Shown here: one piece after another, positions 28,909 through 39,856 of the stretch
How positions within the stretch are numbered: position 1 is the stretch's first letter
Layout of the letters: each line of letters starts with the position of its first letter
Assembly (NCBI GenBank): GCA_022457155.1
Contig: JAJGOT010000468.1
Coordinates: forward strand, 1-64,000
Reading direction: 5' to 3'
Source of the DNA: Cladopsammia gracilis
Lineage: Eukaryota > Cnidaria > Anthozoa > Scleractinia > Dendrophylliidae
Length of the DNA: 64,000 nt
The notes under the pieces: model-generated
Told to the model about the DNA's origin: nothing
The model's input: only the letters and a program-made list of their open reading frames with translations
Database searches by the model: none
Position numbers and translations under genes: made by a program

Positions 28909-29539
28909 CTTCTTTCTTCCTTTTAAAGCGGCAAACTTAAGAAGCTCAAGACTTTCGCCGAAGTTACGGTTTTCACAAGCAGTGTGTCGTCTTTATACAA
29001 ACAAGTCGGCCGGTTCCTTCGGTATCCATCACTTGATGAACCTCCCGCGAACTACCTTGTTCTACTACACCAGCGGCAAAGTTCTCGCACCTTGTCGCTC
29101 GTGTCAAGTTGTCATCTCTATTGTGGTGATGATCGTATTTGGCGAGCTCTTCTAGAAGGTACGAATCATGCAGCACGCTTTTTATGACATCTTCCCTTTG
29201 ATTAGTATTCCAAAGCCAATTTAAACCAATGTACAGTGGGTCTGATAAGATTGTTAACCAAAGTTGTTCATTCTCTTCGTTGGCTTCTTCTCTTCTTCGT
29301 TGGCATACCGACAAGTCTTTTATCTCCTTAAGGCTAAAGCCGTCTTTCTCAGCATTTGCTACGCACTTCCAAACAGCCAAGGCGTCCTTCCGTTCAAGAT
29401 GATCAATAAGTTCCTCGATCTTTTCTTTTTCTTCCGCTGCTTCTTCTACCACCTCACATCTGGCGTACGTTCTAGTAATATATTCTTTAGGTTCCGTCTG
29501 CATATCTTCCAGAAACTTTTTGTAACTGGCTGAGGCCAT
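28909..29539 (-). CDS. TRPC-like channel, first coding exon with one frame disruption
   Basis: The ATG at 29539 follows an in-frame TAA at 29582-29584, supporting this start. The exon encodes a charged helical N-terminus, then ILSDPLYIGLNWLW and RCENFAAGVVEQGSSREVHQ. These match the TRP_2 region found before the membrane domain in TRPC proteins. The frame meets a TGA at about 28973. The family-like continuation (LELLKFAALKGRKK) is in the next frame and runs to a consensus donor GTTAGT at 28908. The phase matches the exon at 6696. A one-base indel near 28980-29000 is implied, either real or an assembly error. The ankyrin repeats of animal TRPCs are not seen. Confidence 0.72.
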
Positions 29540-30844
29540 GATCGAGTTCTTGTCTTGGAAAACTAGATATATCGTCTCTCCTTACCAACGAAGCTGTGCA
29601 CTGTCTGGTTCAAATTATAATTTATTTTCTATCAATTTATGTGTTTAATTTGCGGTCGTCTGCTCAGTTGGTGGTTGTTTACTTTGCGCTTTTCTAAGAA
29701 ATCATGACTCAATAGCTTCCAATAATTCCTGTATTAAATTATGAAGTTGGAAAAATCGAGGCACGTTTAACAACGTTAAAGTTTATGATTGTTAGTTCGG
29801 TTTCTTCTGATCTATTTGTAATAGACCAGTAAGTTTGAATAAATTGGGCGAGTTTATAAACCGTAACTAAATTATACAACCGCTAGGAAATATCTAGAAC
29901 CTATGATGTTTTGTGACCCTTTCATCGCCATGGTCAAACCTCAGAGTCTTGTTTAGACTTTTTCATTTTGAATTGATCATGCCTAATAAACAGTCCATTA
30001 TAATTACCTAGAAGCCGAAATTAAATTTGAAATTTCCCTATCAGCAGTTCGCAATAGACTCCCGTCAATCATACCTTATACGGGAGGAGTAAAAAAAAAA
30101 ATTCGTTTCCCGTTGCTCACTTTTCTTCGGTCCATCTGAAAAATGTTGCGAAGCACTTTGTTTACGAAGCTAAACCTAAAAGAATTTGCTAATAATACGG
30201 CGATGATGATCAACGACTTGCATTGTGATCACCTCGTAGAGTTAACTTGTTCATTGTACAAAATCACTTTAAAAATGAACTTGACCCCCTCTTGTTTAAT
30301 TTACACACACCTCAGAGATACTGTTTTGGATCGGAGTTAGGAAATCGTTTAAGCCCCTGAAGGAAATGGCAATTTAGTTTTTTGGCCGAAAAACAATCCT
30401 GTCAGATAATTTCAAAACAACTTATCGCCCTATCTCTTTATATTGGTATTCTTGATGGATAACACTAACACGTTTTAGAAATGCGTTTTAGTGCAAAAAA
30501 GTTCAAAGTTTCGAAAATAAGTGCTTCATTGTATGCTTCAGTTGACAGTGAGGCAGCTTAGACAGTAGTTCTAATAATCAATCAACATTAAGAGTTGCGT
30601 TCACAAGCAACTACATTTATATAGCCTGATTTCAGTCTTGTTCACTTCACGTGTTCGCAAGTCAATGTAATAGCTAATAAGCTACTGTTAACTGTAAAGG
30701 ATCATATTTTAAATAAAAAAAGACTGAAATGCATAGTCCAAGTTCTGAGGGGTTCGGCGTGTTTCGTCGATCAGAGAAGAACAGAATACGAATTAATTAA
30801 GTGTACGTTAAACACTTGATCGTTTAAAAACGAACTTGATTAAG
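29540..30844. other. Upstream region of the TRPC-like gene
   Basis: No exon or clear repeat is recognised. The promoter and 5' UTR of the minus-strand TRPC-like gene should lie in the first few hundred bases. No convincing TATA or initiator context could be picked. Confidence 0.45.
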
Positions 30845-31080
30845 TCCAAGTTTAGCAATGGTTGGCTTTCAGTTAAATGCCCTTCCTTGAGGATAACACT
30901 TATTTCAAGTTAGGCACTGATGGTTGATATTGTGTTACAAAAGGCGGGCATGAGATTCGTTTGTTTTCTTATTTATTTCTGTTGTTGTTGCAAGGCTAGT
31001 TTTCTGTCTTCAAATTTCTCTTCAGAAAGTGTTTTCTGTATCAAAAGCCTAAAAGCGTGCAAACCTTTTTTTTTAAAAGA
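30845..31080 (-). pseudogene. Penelope-like linker remnant
   Basis: The minus strand contains LSEEKFEDRKLALQQQQK, matching in order the SEVKFNERKSSLQ stretch of the PLE remnant at 7103-7656. Degraded flanks to its left include a CCATTGCTAA word shared with that remnant. It is short and frameshifted, a further dispersed PLE fossil. Confidence 0.55.
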
Positions 31081-31123
31081 AAAAAAAAAACACGCCATAG
31101 CTAAGCAAACTGGTCTGCAAACT

Positions 31124-31382
31124 GAGTCTGTTGACGAAATCCTATGGTGTGACCATTTAATTGAAACCTCTTCAGCAGTACTTTTGTATGGTACCATTTG
31201 TTCTCAGACTTTTGAGTCTGTTGACGAAATCCTATGGTGTGTCCATTCAAATGAAACCTCTTCAGCAGTACTTTTGCATGGTACCATTTGTTCTAACTTT
31301 TGAGTCTGTGGACGAAATCCTATGGTGTGACCATTCAAATGAAACCTCTCTAGCAGTAATTTTGCATGGTACCATTTGTTTT
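31124..31382 (+). repeat. Minisatellite, three ~90-bp units
   Basis: Units start at GAGTCTGTTGACG (31124, 31214) and GAGTCTGTGGACG (31302). Each contains CCTATGGTGTG, GAAACCTCT and GGTACCATTTG. The units differ by a few bases. Overlapping open frames are a by-product of the repeat. Confidence 0.92.
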
Positions 31383-32914
31383 TCAATGTTTTACAAAACA
31401 AAATTTGGGATATTTCTTGAACTTTGATCTTTGGCACTCTTGGGAGTGAAAGGGTTAAACTCCTTGTTGCTTTTTTTAAAGAAACAAAACAACATAGCAA
31501 TTAATAAAATAGTGACGAGCTATAATTTCTCTTTGGATGGAAAGGGAGGTGGGTAGGGTAGGAGCATCGGGGTTCATGGAGACAATTCAAAAACGTTTAT
31601 CAGCTCCCTCCCGCTCCCCTCTGCAGTTAAAAAAACATCTAGGAGAGAGGAAATGCGGCTGTTCGTACAGGTATAAACAGTCGGCTGGTTTAAAACATGT
31701 TTTGCGAGACCGTGATTATTTTAGGTAGTCTTTATTAATCAAGAATTTAGGATTATCGACGCTATTGAATATAGCTGAAAGGTCAATTTTGACTGAACAT
31801 TATTTCCGAGAACAAAACCACAAACTCCACCCTACTAAACTGTGAACGGCTTTTGGTAAATATTTTGTTCATGAAAACATGTTTTTCGCGGTAATTGTTT
31901 CCGCGTAGAACGGTGGAATATACACTTGTAAATAAATTATTTTATGAATTGCAAATGCATCGATTAATTAAGAATTTATTATTCATTTTTTTCTTGGCAC
32001 CTTCGCCACGAGGAAAGCGAAGAAGGCTGAAGGAGTTATATTCCTGATGACAGATGATTCTAGATTGCAAACAAAACTTTAATAACTTTAATGTTGTCGA
32101 GATGAGGACTGAGCAAATTCATCTGCCCCAGCATGCAGACGACAACATTTCTGAAGCGAAGATCTATTTTGTCAACGCGTGAACGCGTCAACGCGATGAA
32201 ACGTCCTTCACAAATACGTACTTTAGGTGAGACAAATATCATAATGTTATATATTTTCTTGCAGTATTTATCGAGAGTTGTATTCACGCAATTGCATAAA
32301 CGGTCGGATAATTCACTCAACGTTATTCGATTTGTTCGTCTGCAGCTAAAATTTCAGCCGCCAAATATATTTACATGTAACAATTGTTTCTCAGTTAATC
32401 AACTGTGCGTTACTAATATAACCGTTGAATATGGTTTTGAGATAAACACAGACTGACGCGATATAGCAATTTTATTCTTGCCAATTTACACTGGACGCTA
32501 TACTGAGACGCTACTTAGTTGTCTACCCGTTGTCTACAACTAACGTTTTAGCCATATTTAACAATAGCCTCTTTAAATAATCGGGTATGTAGTAAATAAC
32601 CGTTTTATATGATTTGAGATACAAACAGACTAACGCGATATACAGCAACTGTATTAGTCAGCTGGTCCACATACAGTATCTCAGATAAAAGCAAAACATC
32701 AGTGATGTGTTGCTTTTATAAAGTTTGGCAACCTATATCGCCGTTTGCTAATTATAATCATTGCACTTTCAGTTTTCGGTTCGTTCTGTGAGTACCGGAG
32801 AACGAATGACGTTAATGACGTAAAAAAACAAAAAAACAAAACAAAGCAAAACAAAACAAAAGACAGGAAATAATAGAACTCCAATTATATAGTTAAAAAA
32901 CAAGATTAAAATAC
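31383..32914. other. Non-coding DNA, no feature recognised
   Basis: Short frames on both strands show no domain or codon pattern. A low-complexity AAAACAAAACAAAGC tract lies near 32822-32862. Confidence 0.5.
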
Positions 32915-33041
32915 TAAGGCCTACGGCAAAAGTCGAACTTCACATGTGCCGAATCTAATGCAAATGAGCAAAATCTATTGTTCTTCCTCATTTGAATTAG
33001 ATTCGGCACATGTTAAGTTCGATGTTTGCCCTAGGCCTAAA
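32915..33041. repeat. Fold-back element, ~55-bp arms
   Basis: TAAGGCCTACGGCAAA at the left and TTTGCCCTAGGCCTAA at the right, plus CATGTGCCGAATCTAATGC and its near complement, form an imperfect hairpin with a short loop. MITE-like; no TSD could be fixed. Confidence 0.75.
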
Positions 33042-33187
33042 TTAATCTCAATGTGTTGCGGTACTTGTAGAAAAACCCAAGTTTCTAATCACGTTTTGTG
33101 TGGCTTTAGCTCATAGGGTTAACACGTGCATTCTTATGTTAACAAATTAATGCCTAAAATAATTTTTCTTTTGCGCTGTTCATTTAG

Positions 33188-33277
33188 GTGTCATGGCAAG
33201 TTTGGTTGAGGAATAGCGAGTTCTGAACGACAGGGACTTTCGTCTGGTGATCAGTCTTCACACACACGATTCATAAG
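33188..33277 (+). other. Possible 5'-UTR exon of a small multi-exon gene
   Basis: Preceded by a TTCATTTAG acceptor and followed by a strong donor AAG|GTACGT at 33278. It contains an ATG opening a 7-codon uORF (MASLVEE) and no long frame. It would be spliced to the coding exon at 33680. Confidence 0.35.
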
Positions 33278-33679
33278 GTACGTATTTATTATAAGAATAA
33301 AAGCTTTTGTTTTTACTGTTCTTCTTTGGCAATATTACTTTGCATTATGGAACAGCAAAAGGGGCAGTACGCAGCTCTTACAAGGTCTTCTCTGATTTGC
33401 TGAGAAAACAATAGAAGAAACAACACAACAATGGACCCTAGTCCTGAAAACAATAGAGCTGCATGATTCCCAGGTCCAATGAAATTAAGGGTTTTAAGAG
33501 CTGCGTGGTATCTGCAGCAAAAGCGCAAATCTGTTCTCCACCAGTGGTCCAGATTTGGGTGGAATGAGTGGAAGGGGGTGGGGGGGGGGGGGGGGGGGGG
33601 ATTGTGAGACTGAAAAACATTTTCGCAAATGGAGTCTTGCAATAATACCTCATCTCTCTCTTTCTCTCTATCTCTCCAG

Positions 33680-33752
33680 GTAAATGTCAGACAGACGCGA
33701 AGTACAAGAATGTGGCAGAGACTATCAACCTCATCATGATTTGTTTCAAGAG
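33680..33752 (+). CDS. Candidate micro-gene, exon with start codon
   Basis: A long pyrimidine tract (CTCTCTTTCTCTCTATCTCTCCAG) precedes 33680. The ATG at 33684 opens MSDRREVQECGRDYQPHHDL and ends FQE at a GTGAGA donor (33753), phase 0. Exons of 72 nt at 34671 and 69 coding nt at 35449 follow, also phase 0, for a 69-residue product. The product is charged, with no signal peptide or known domain. Splice signals rather than homology support this; it is a prediction. Confidence 0.4.
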
Positions 33753-34670
33753 GTGAGATTTGGAAAAGCATTTCATGATTACATGTAGCCATTATGGCTT
33801 CGTGTCTGAAAAAAGACAGCGAAAAGTTTTAAATGACTCTGAAGGATAGACGAGCGCCTGTCGCGTGGAGTCATGATTCACCCGCGTGTTTCACTTGGGT
33901 GACTTTCCTTGCTGAAAAAAAAATAGACGACAACTTTCCGCCCAAATTGGCCTCCAACGTACACATGTAGGTATGATTCACTCGGGTGTTTCTCCCTCGC
34001 AACGATCCCTGCATGGAAGAAATAAAATAGACCAATCGTAGTCTGGAATTAACAGTCGAACGGGTAAAAAGACCATACGTTTTTCCAAGTAAGGGTCAGT
34101 GAGTGTTATGGGATCAAGACAGCAAACCTAACTCGTAAGAAATTTGCACCAGGGAGGGTTTGGGTGGAGGCTTCAGTCCCGTTTAAGGCGGGAGTTGACC
34201 TAAATTTGAATGAAATTTGATGAGGTTTTAAGAACGGATAGGAGTAAGAAAATGATTTTTGGAACACCAACAGACAGTCGATACCCACGCAAGAGCACCC
34301 CAGGTTGTTAGTGGACTAACTTGGTATCCGTCTATTAATTATTAACTACAAATTCTAATTCTCAAACTTCACTAAATCTTCAACATTTTCTATTTCTCTA
34401 AATTTTACCAATCCTTTAAGAAAAACTATTTCCTCCCAAACATACCCAAAAATCACCCAAAAATTTACAAAACACTCCATAACAAAGGTTTATGTTTTAA
34501 GCATAGAGGTTTTGGATTGCTTGAAACAAGAGAACGAGATATTTGCATTAAAGCCATGTCATGTGGCGGAAAAGTGGCGTTTAGGTTAAGTCCCGCCTTA
34601 ACTCTTTAGTCAGATAGACACGTTACCTAGCGAATACTTATAATTAAACATGATAGTTTTCTTTTGTTAG

Positions 34671-34742
34671 GTTAAACACATAAATAAAAAATCACAGCAG
34701 AGCTTCTGTCAACTTCGACATGATACAGTATTGTTTAACGAG
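34671..34742 (+). CDS. Candidate micro-gene, middle exon
   Basis: Bounded by CTTTTGTTAG and GTGAGT. Encodes 24 residues (VKHINKKSQQSFCQLRHDTV then LFNE). Its end (HD..LFNE before GTGAG) resembles the end of the previous exon (HHDLFQE before GTGAG), which hints at exon duplication. It lies in the loop between two inverted repeat arms. Confidence 0.4.
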
Positions 34743-34858
34743 GTGAGTTGACTTCTGTAGCGGGGGATGCAAAACAAATAGTGAAAACTGAATTGATAAG
34801 GTCAATTAGTCACCGGAAGGAGATCAAAAGATGACTTTTCGAGCGCTAGCCCTTCGTC

Positions 34859-34896
34859 ATTCGCATTCCATTCCATTCCATTCCATTCCATTCCGT
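34859..34896 (+). repeat. (CATTC)n pentanucleotide repeat
   Basis: About six CATTC units with minor variants. Confidence 0.9.
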
Positions 34897-35448
34897 TCGT
34901 GAAGCGTCAACCCTTTGTGATTCGCTCTGACTTTGGGCTAGCGCTCGATAACTTCAGTTTTGAATCTTTTTACGGTGGCCTCTTTACTTTAGTTATTTTA
35001 ATAACCTGAATTCCATTTTTCCATTCACGTTACAAGCAATCCAAAAACCCTTCACTCATCCCATGAATCTATGTTATGGGACGCTTTATAAATTTTTGGG
35101 TGATTTTTCGGTATTTTTGAGAGGAAATAGTTTTCTCAAAGGATTTGTAAAATTTAGAGAAATTAGAAATATTGAAATTTAGTGGTATTTTAAAATTAGA
35201 ACTTGTAGTTAATAATAAATAGACGGACACCAAGTTAGTCCACTAGCAACCTGGGATGCTCTTGCGTGGGTATCAACTGTCTTTTGGTGTTGCAAAAAAG
35301 CATTTTCTTTCTTCTATCCCTTCTTTAAACCACTTAAAATTTCCTTCAAATTCAGGTGGAACCCCTCCTTAGCTCATTTAAAAAACAAACATCGCGTCTA
35401 CCTTTTTGATATCCAAAACCTGATAGCATTTATTGTTATATTTTGCAG

Positions 35449-35517
35449 GGTACAAGCAAACTATTGACGTCAGAATCAAGCAAGGAAGAAAGAAAGGCAA
35501 CCAACTTATGCAAATAA
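35449..35517 (+). CDS. Candidate micro-gene, last exon
   Basis: Preceded by ATATTTTGCAG. Encodes GTSKLLTSESSKEERKATNL, CK and a TAA at 35515-35517. The frame continues from the middle exon without a break. Confidence 0.4.
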   Translation, partial: GTSKLLTSESSKEERKATNLCK

Positions 35518-36101
35518 AGAGGTAGAGAAACTAGGTTTACTTTAAGCGCAGCTCAAAGATTACTTTTTTCAATTGTTTTAATCGCCACCAAATTCGAACA
35601 TTTATTTTCTTAGTGGTTCAGACGAGATACAGTGCAACACAGATATAACAAACTTCGCTGCGCAGTTTATCGAACAAATTTCAGTACCAACTGACAATGA
35701 TAGCACAAAGAGAATGAAACCTTGAAAGCGAATAACTGCATTCTTCCATCCGTAGTCATTTCTCGATAACAGAAAAAATAAATTATATAAATTTTCAGGG
35801 AACATTAAGGCAATTTCAACGAAACCCGTGGTCCTGAAGTTCGAATGGAAGTCTTTGTGCATTCGCCATTTCGATATATACAAAGATTATGCATTTGTTC
35901 ATTTGGTGATGCCCAACCCTCAAGTTCTCCATAGAGCTTCGTTTGGATGGATGGGGGCTTAATTTACGTTTTGGTTTGGGGGCTCTTGTTTGTTATTGAC
36001 CTGACTAGGTTTTCGCTGAGGTAAAGAGGACGGGCCCTTTGTAGGGGGAGAAGGATCGTTCTGGATAAGCATGTTTAGGGTGTCGCGGACACATATAGAA
36101 C
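35518..36101. other. Non-coding DNA, no feature recognised
   Basis: No exon-like or repeat structure is supported. A 93-codon minus frame across it lacks recognisable sequence. Confidence 0.45.
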
Positions 36102-36163
36102 GTTAAATGATTTTTAGGGCCCAGGACCTCCTTTCAGTCGGTCCTGGGCCTATTAATCATTTA
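36102..36163. repeat. Short hairpin element
   Basis: GTTAAATGATTTTTAGGGCCC and GGGCCTATTAATCATTTAAC enclose a GGACC/GGTCC stem with a short loop. Confidence 0.8.
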
Positions 36164-36305
36164 ACGAGAAAACTCATCACCAGGGACAGGGAGGTCGTTA
36201 ATGGATGGGATATCTGGCCTGCTTTCACTCACTGAGACTGCACTAAGACTTTACGATCCAAGGAGAACGAAATATCTTGCTTCCTTAAACCCGGTTTAAT
36301 TGAAA

Positions 36306-36372
36306 GCTTCATTGAAAGCGAAGTTTGTGGACAGGAGAGTCTCCTGTCCACAAACTTCGCTTTCAATGAAGC
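36306..36372. repeat. Perfect 33-bp inverted repeat with 1-nt spacer
   Basis: GCTTCATTGAAAGCGAAG... (36306-36338) is followed, after a single G at 36339, by its exact complement to 36372. No terminator-like T run follows. Its function is unknown. Confidence 0.92.
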
Positions 36373-36960
36373 AGGTTTTAGGCGTTTCATGACTATAGGA
36401 CTTTACAAACAAGAGTCAGACTAACAAGAAGGAAAAGTTAAACTAAAGCAACGAAAGTGTCAGAATATCAAACTTGTCCGCCATATTGATTTTTGGCTAT
36501 GAAACGGTGTTCTGAATGATGATTGGTCAAGCAGCCGCCATTGTCATGCACGCTGGAACAGATGATCATTTAACCTGAGTATCACCCATAGTTCTAAATT
36601 TAGAATATCTGGGTTTAACCCATTTTGAACTCGAGATCGGGCGGTAAACATTCATATTGTAATTTACATGTTACACTGATTTTAAAGAGGCTAATTAATC
36701 GGGCTGCTTGGCAATCTGCCAAGCCTGCCCGATTTCTAAATTCACTTTTATTCTCCAGCACTTTTTGACGCCTTCTAGAAAGTTCTGGAAAATTCTGTTT
36801 CAAGTGTTTTTGAGATAGTATGTCTATAATTGCGACTGTCTTGTTTGTTTATTGAATATTTGGGAGGTTGATTAGTTAAATTATTGTGCAATGTGATATT
36901 TTGCTGTCAAGTTGTGTAAACAAGTAATATTTTATTTCAGCACAGCTCATATTAATGGAA

Positions 36961-37670
36961 CCCTCGGACGTACACGCAAACGTATACCCCCACCGTGGTA
37001 CAAGGGAAGGGGGGTTGCGATGTTGCAATATTTCGGAAATATTTTACATCTAATAGATAGCCCGCGATGTGCTCTACAAGATGGTTGTGACTAGAATGGA
37101 TGCTCCAAAATCAGGTTTGGACCAGCGGTTTCAGTGAAAACATTGGTTTGGTGGGGGGTTCTCATTCTCGCGGGCTCAGAAATCTGATTTTGGAGTAAGT
37201 CACAACCTCTACAAGATAAGGTAAATATTATGGGTTGTGACGCTGCTGGGATCCGTGACGTCATCCAAAATGGCCGCCAAGACTGCCGCTATCTTGGATT
37301 TTACTAAAACAATTCAAATTTATCGGGAAAACGTGGAAATTGCAAATATTGTTTGCTAGAGATGCAAAATGACATACAATTAAACATTTTAATGCGTTTT
37401 GTAGCATTTTATAGGTATTTTCACTGAAAAAAGGTGAAAAATACGTATTTTTATTAAAAAATGGCTTGACCACATGTTACTTATGACGTCGTATCTCGTT
37501 ACCATAGCAATCGTTTGTCGCCAAACTCTACCAAAATGTGTCTCAAGGATAAATAAACAGCTACTGAAAACGGCATGTGCTAATCGTAAATGGTCTTGAA
37601 AATATTGGAGAAAAACCTTATGAGGGGGTGGGGTGGCAACCACTCCCCCCCCTCCTTGTACGTCCGAGGG
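36961..37670 (+). mobile_element. MITE family A, full-length copy 2
   Basis: CCCTCGGACGTAC at 36961 and its complement at 37658-37670. The interior is the same as in copy 1 with a ~60-bp extra segment near 37085-37200, which is itself a short imperfect inverted repeat around GATTTTGGAGTAAGTCACAA. Confidence 0.78.
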
Positions 37671-37903
37671 ATAAAGGGAGGGATTTGCCCTTTTCCCGCA
37701 ATTCCATGTTCTTAATTCTATATGTGCAGTATGTCGCACAACTAATACGTCAGCGCTTCGATAGATGTCAAAAAGAAGAATGGCTTTTTTGCATCTATAT
37801 CAACATTTATGTACCCATTCCGAAGTAACAACCCTAAACCAAGCGTGCATGCCAATTTTCAGCCAAATCGGCGAGGCACGTACCGTGTACGGGCAAAAAT
37901 CAA

Positions 37904-38292
37904 GTACAAGGGGGGGGGGGGGGGGGGTGGGAGGTTGCCACCCCTTACGGTTCTTCTCCGATATTTTCAAGACCATTCAAGATTAGCACATGCCGTTTTC
38001 AGTAGCTGTTCATTTATCCTTGAGACACATTTTAGTAAAGTTTGGCGTAAACCAATTGCTATGGTAACGAGATATGCCGTCAAAAGTAACATGTGGTCAA
38101 CCCATTTTTGAAGAAAAATGCGTGTTTTCACCTTTTTGCAGCGAAAAAACACATAAAATGCTACCAAAAGAGCATCAAAATGTTTAATTGTAGGTTATTT
38201 TGCAACTCTAGCAAACAATATTTGCAATTTCCGCATTTTCCCGATAAATTTTAATTTTTAGTAACCCCCCCCCCCCCCCCCCCCCCCCCCCT
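37904..38292 (-). mobile_element. MITE family A, truncated inverted copy
   Basis: Starts GTACAAGGGGGG and carries the family's AGCATTTTATG, TTACCATAGCAATTGG-like and GGAAATTGC segments in inverse orientation. It ends in a 26-base C run before 38292. Both CCCTCGG tips are missing. It lies about 55 bp upstream of the GPCR pseudogene. Confidence 0.7.
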
Positions 38293-38347
38293 CCCCCTTC
38301 CCCCGCGGTCCCAGACGGTCCAAAAAAAGCCAGGTCTGGATAGGGTT

Positions 38348-39175
38348 AATGGTTCGAGCTGCTCCGGACCGCTGAATCTCTCAGCAGATAACATTGATAA
38401 AATTGGACAAACCTTTGCCTACTGCATGATTCTTGTTGTTTTGCTGCTCGGCAATTCCTTCATCGCCATAATTGTTTACAAGACGCAGAGTATGAGGAAA
38501 CCAATACATCTTTTCATCGCCAATATGGCCGTATCCGATCTGCTGTTTCCATTTTTTTTGTTCCCTGTCATCCTCGCGCGGACTTACGCGGACGTCTTGT
38601 GGGTTATCAATGGTCCTGTTGGCCAGGCGTTATGCAAGCTGCCCTACTTCTTCTTGAATACATCCTGTGCTGTTTCTATTCAGAGCCTGGTTCTGATAGC
38701 CATGCGCCGTTTTGGAGCTGTTGTTTTTCTACTCCGTTCTCCACTATTCAGTTCCAAGATGCGTCCCTTCTTCATTTTCCGAACGTGGATCGTTGCGATG
38801 GCATTCAACTCGCCATATTTATTGGGCTACAAACTTGTTGAATACCAAGGGCAGCTGGCGTGTGAATTGAGGTGGAATGAAGCCTTTGGATAATCCTCGT
38901 CTGAGGCAACCTACTTTCTAGCTTCATTTGTTGCATTTCTTTATATTCCTATTCTCTTGCTGACCATACTTTACTCCATAAATTATTAATCTTCATCAAG
39001 CTCAAGACACAAAAGTTGCCTGGCGAGCAATCGGTCAACGCCGACGAACAACGTGCAAGAAGGAACAGAAACGTGTTAAAGATGGCGATTGCTATCGTGT
39101 TAGCACTTATACTGTGTTGGGTGCCCTTGAGTGTTCTCGAGGTCCTACTTTCCTCAAAAACTTCCAAAGGCTAAT
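38348..39175 (+). pseudogene. Class A GPCR pseudogene (tandem copy)
   Basis: Close relative of the intact receptor at 39857, sharing an extracellular NGSSCSG-like start, TM1 with GNSF, TM2 NMAVSDLLFP and TM3. The family D-R-F at the end of TM3 reads MRRFG here, so the key Asp is lost. A TAA replaces a Glu codon after NEAFG. A small disruption near 38985 breaks TM5, and the sequence stops matching after the start of TM6 near 39175. No start codon is found; MITE DNA lies just upstream. It is a decayed duplicate, not an expressed receptor. Confidence 0.85.
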
Positions 39176-39419
39176 AAAGGCACACTGTCTCGGCTGAAAT
39201 ATCGCGTTTTCATGAATATTGCCAGGAGCTTGCTTTAACCTTACTTTGTTATCTTGAAATTGGACGAAACCATCGCCAAAAGTGATATATCCTGGAACTG
39301 CGGTGACGTGTCCGAAAATATGGCGCAAAATAATACTTTTAAATAACGGAGGAACTAAACAGAAACCCCTTCGATTTACCAATATGGGGACCCTTTATCT
39401 GCTTTTCAAACCGGCTTCT

Positions 39420-39445
39420 GGGATGGGGGGGGGGGGGGGGGGGTA
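39420..39445. repeat. Poly-G tract
   Basis: Run of about 20 G followed by C-rich sequence, similar to tracts inside MITE family A but with no recognisable element around it. Confidence 0.8.
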
Positions 39446-39856
39446 ACCAGCCCCTCCCCTCCCCCGCCCCTTTGTGACTGCTACAATATTAAAGCTATTG
39501 TCATGGAACTTGAAGGGGTTATCGTACGTTCAAAACTATGTAAGTTAAGTTAGGTCACCTGACCTGACGACGTTATATTACGCAGGAATTGCGCCATGTG
39601 AATAAATACTGCAGTTTTAGGCCTCTTTAAATGTTCATAACTCGTTGTCAATGCATTGTAAAGCGCAGACAAGAAAAAGGAACATCTTTCACGTTTACGC
39701 TTAAAATTACATGTCACAATTTGACATTTTGGGAATATTAATTGGGTAATTAGTTTTCGTAATCCTTTGTGGGCATGACGACTCATAAACCTTAATTCGA
39801 AGCAGAATGATTTGAGTTTATAACAGAGCTATCAGTAAAACAGCGTGCTAGCAAGC

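Larger units (their letters stand above)
34150..35372. repeat. Inverted repeat, ~350-bp arms around a 500-bp loop
   Basis: Arms at about 34150-34521 and 35028-35372 share, in inverse orientation, GATACCCACGCAAGAGCA, TAGTTAATAATAAATAGACGG-like and AAATTTTTGGGTGATTTTT-like blocks. The loop contains the predicted middle exon and a CATTC repeat. Each arm therefore lies in an intron of the candidate gene. Confidence 0.8.

Noticed and set aside
28856..29533. Plus-strand ORFs of 67-99 codons opposite TRPC exon 1
   Set aside because: They are antisense shadows of the TRPC-like exon and lack recognisable domains.
31124..31382. CRISPR-like array
   Set aside because: The three ~90-bp units are head-to-tail minisatellite copies without distinct spacers, in a eukaryotic context.
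33313..33792. 159-codon minus-strand frame with a proline run
   Set aside because: The proline run is a poly-G tract, no domain is visible, and the frame overlaps a better-supported plus-strand exon at 33680-33752.
37389..38167. Short ORFs of 66-116 codons on both strands
   Set aside because: They lie in two MITE family A copies and change with the G-run length; no protein similarity is seen.
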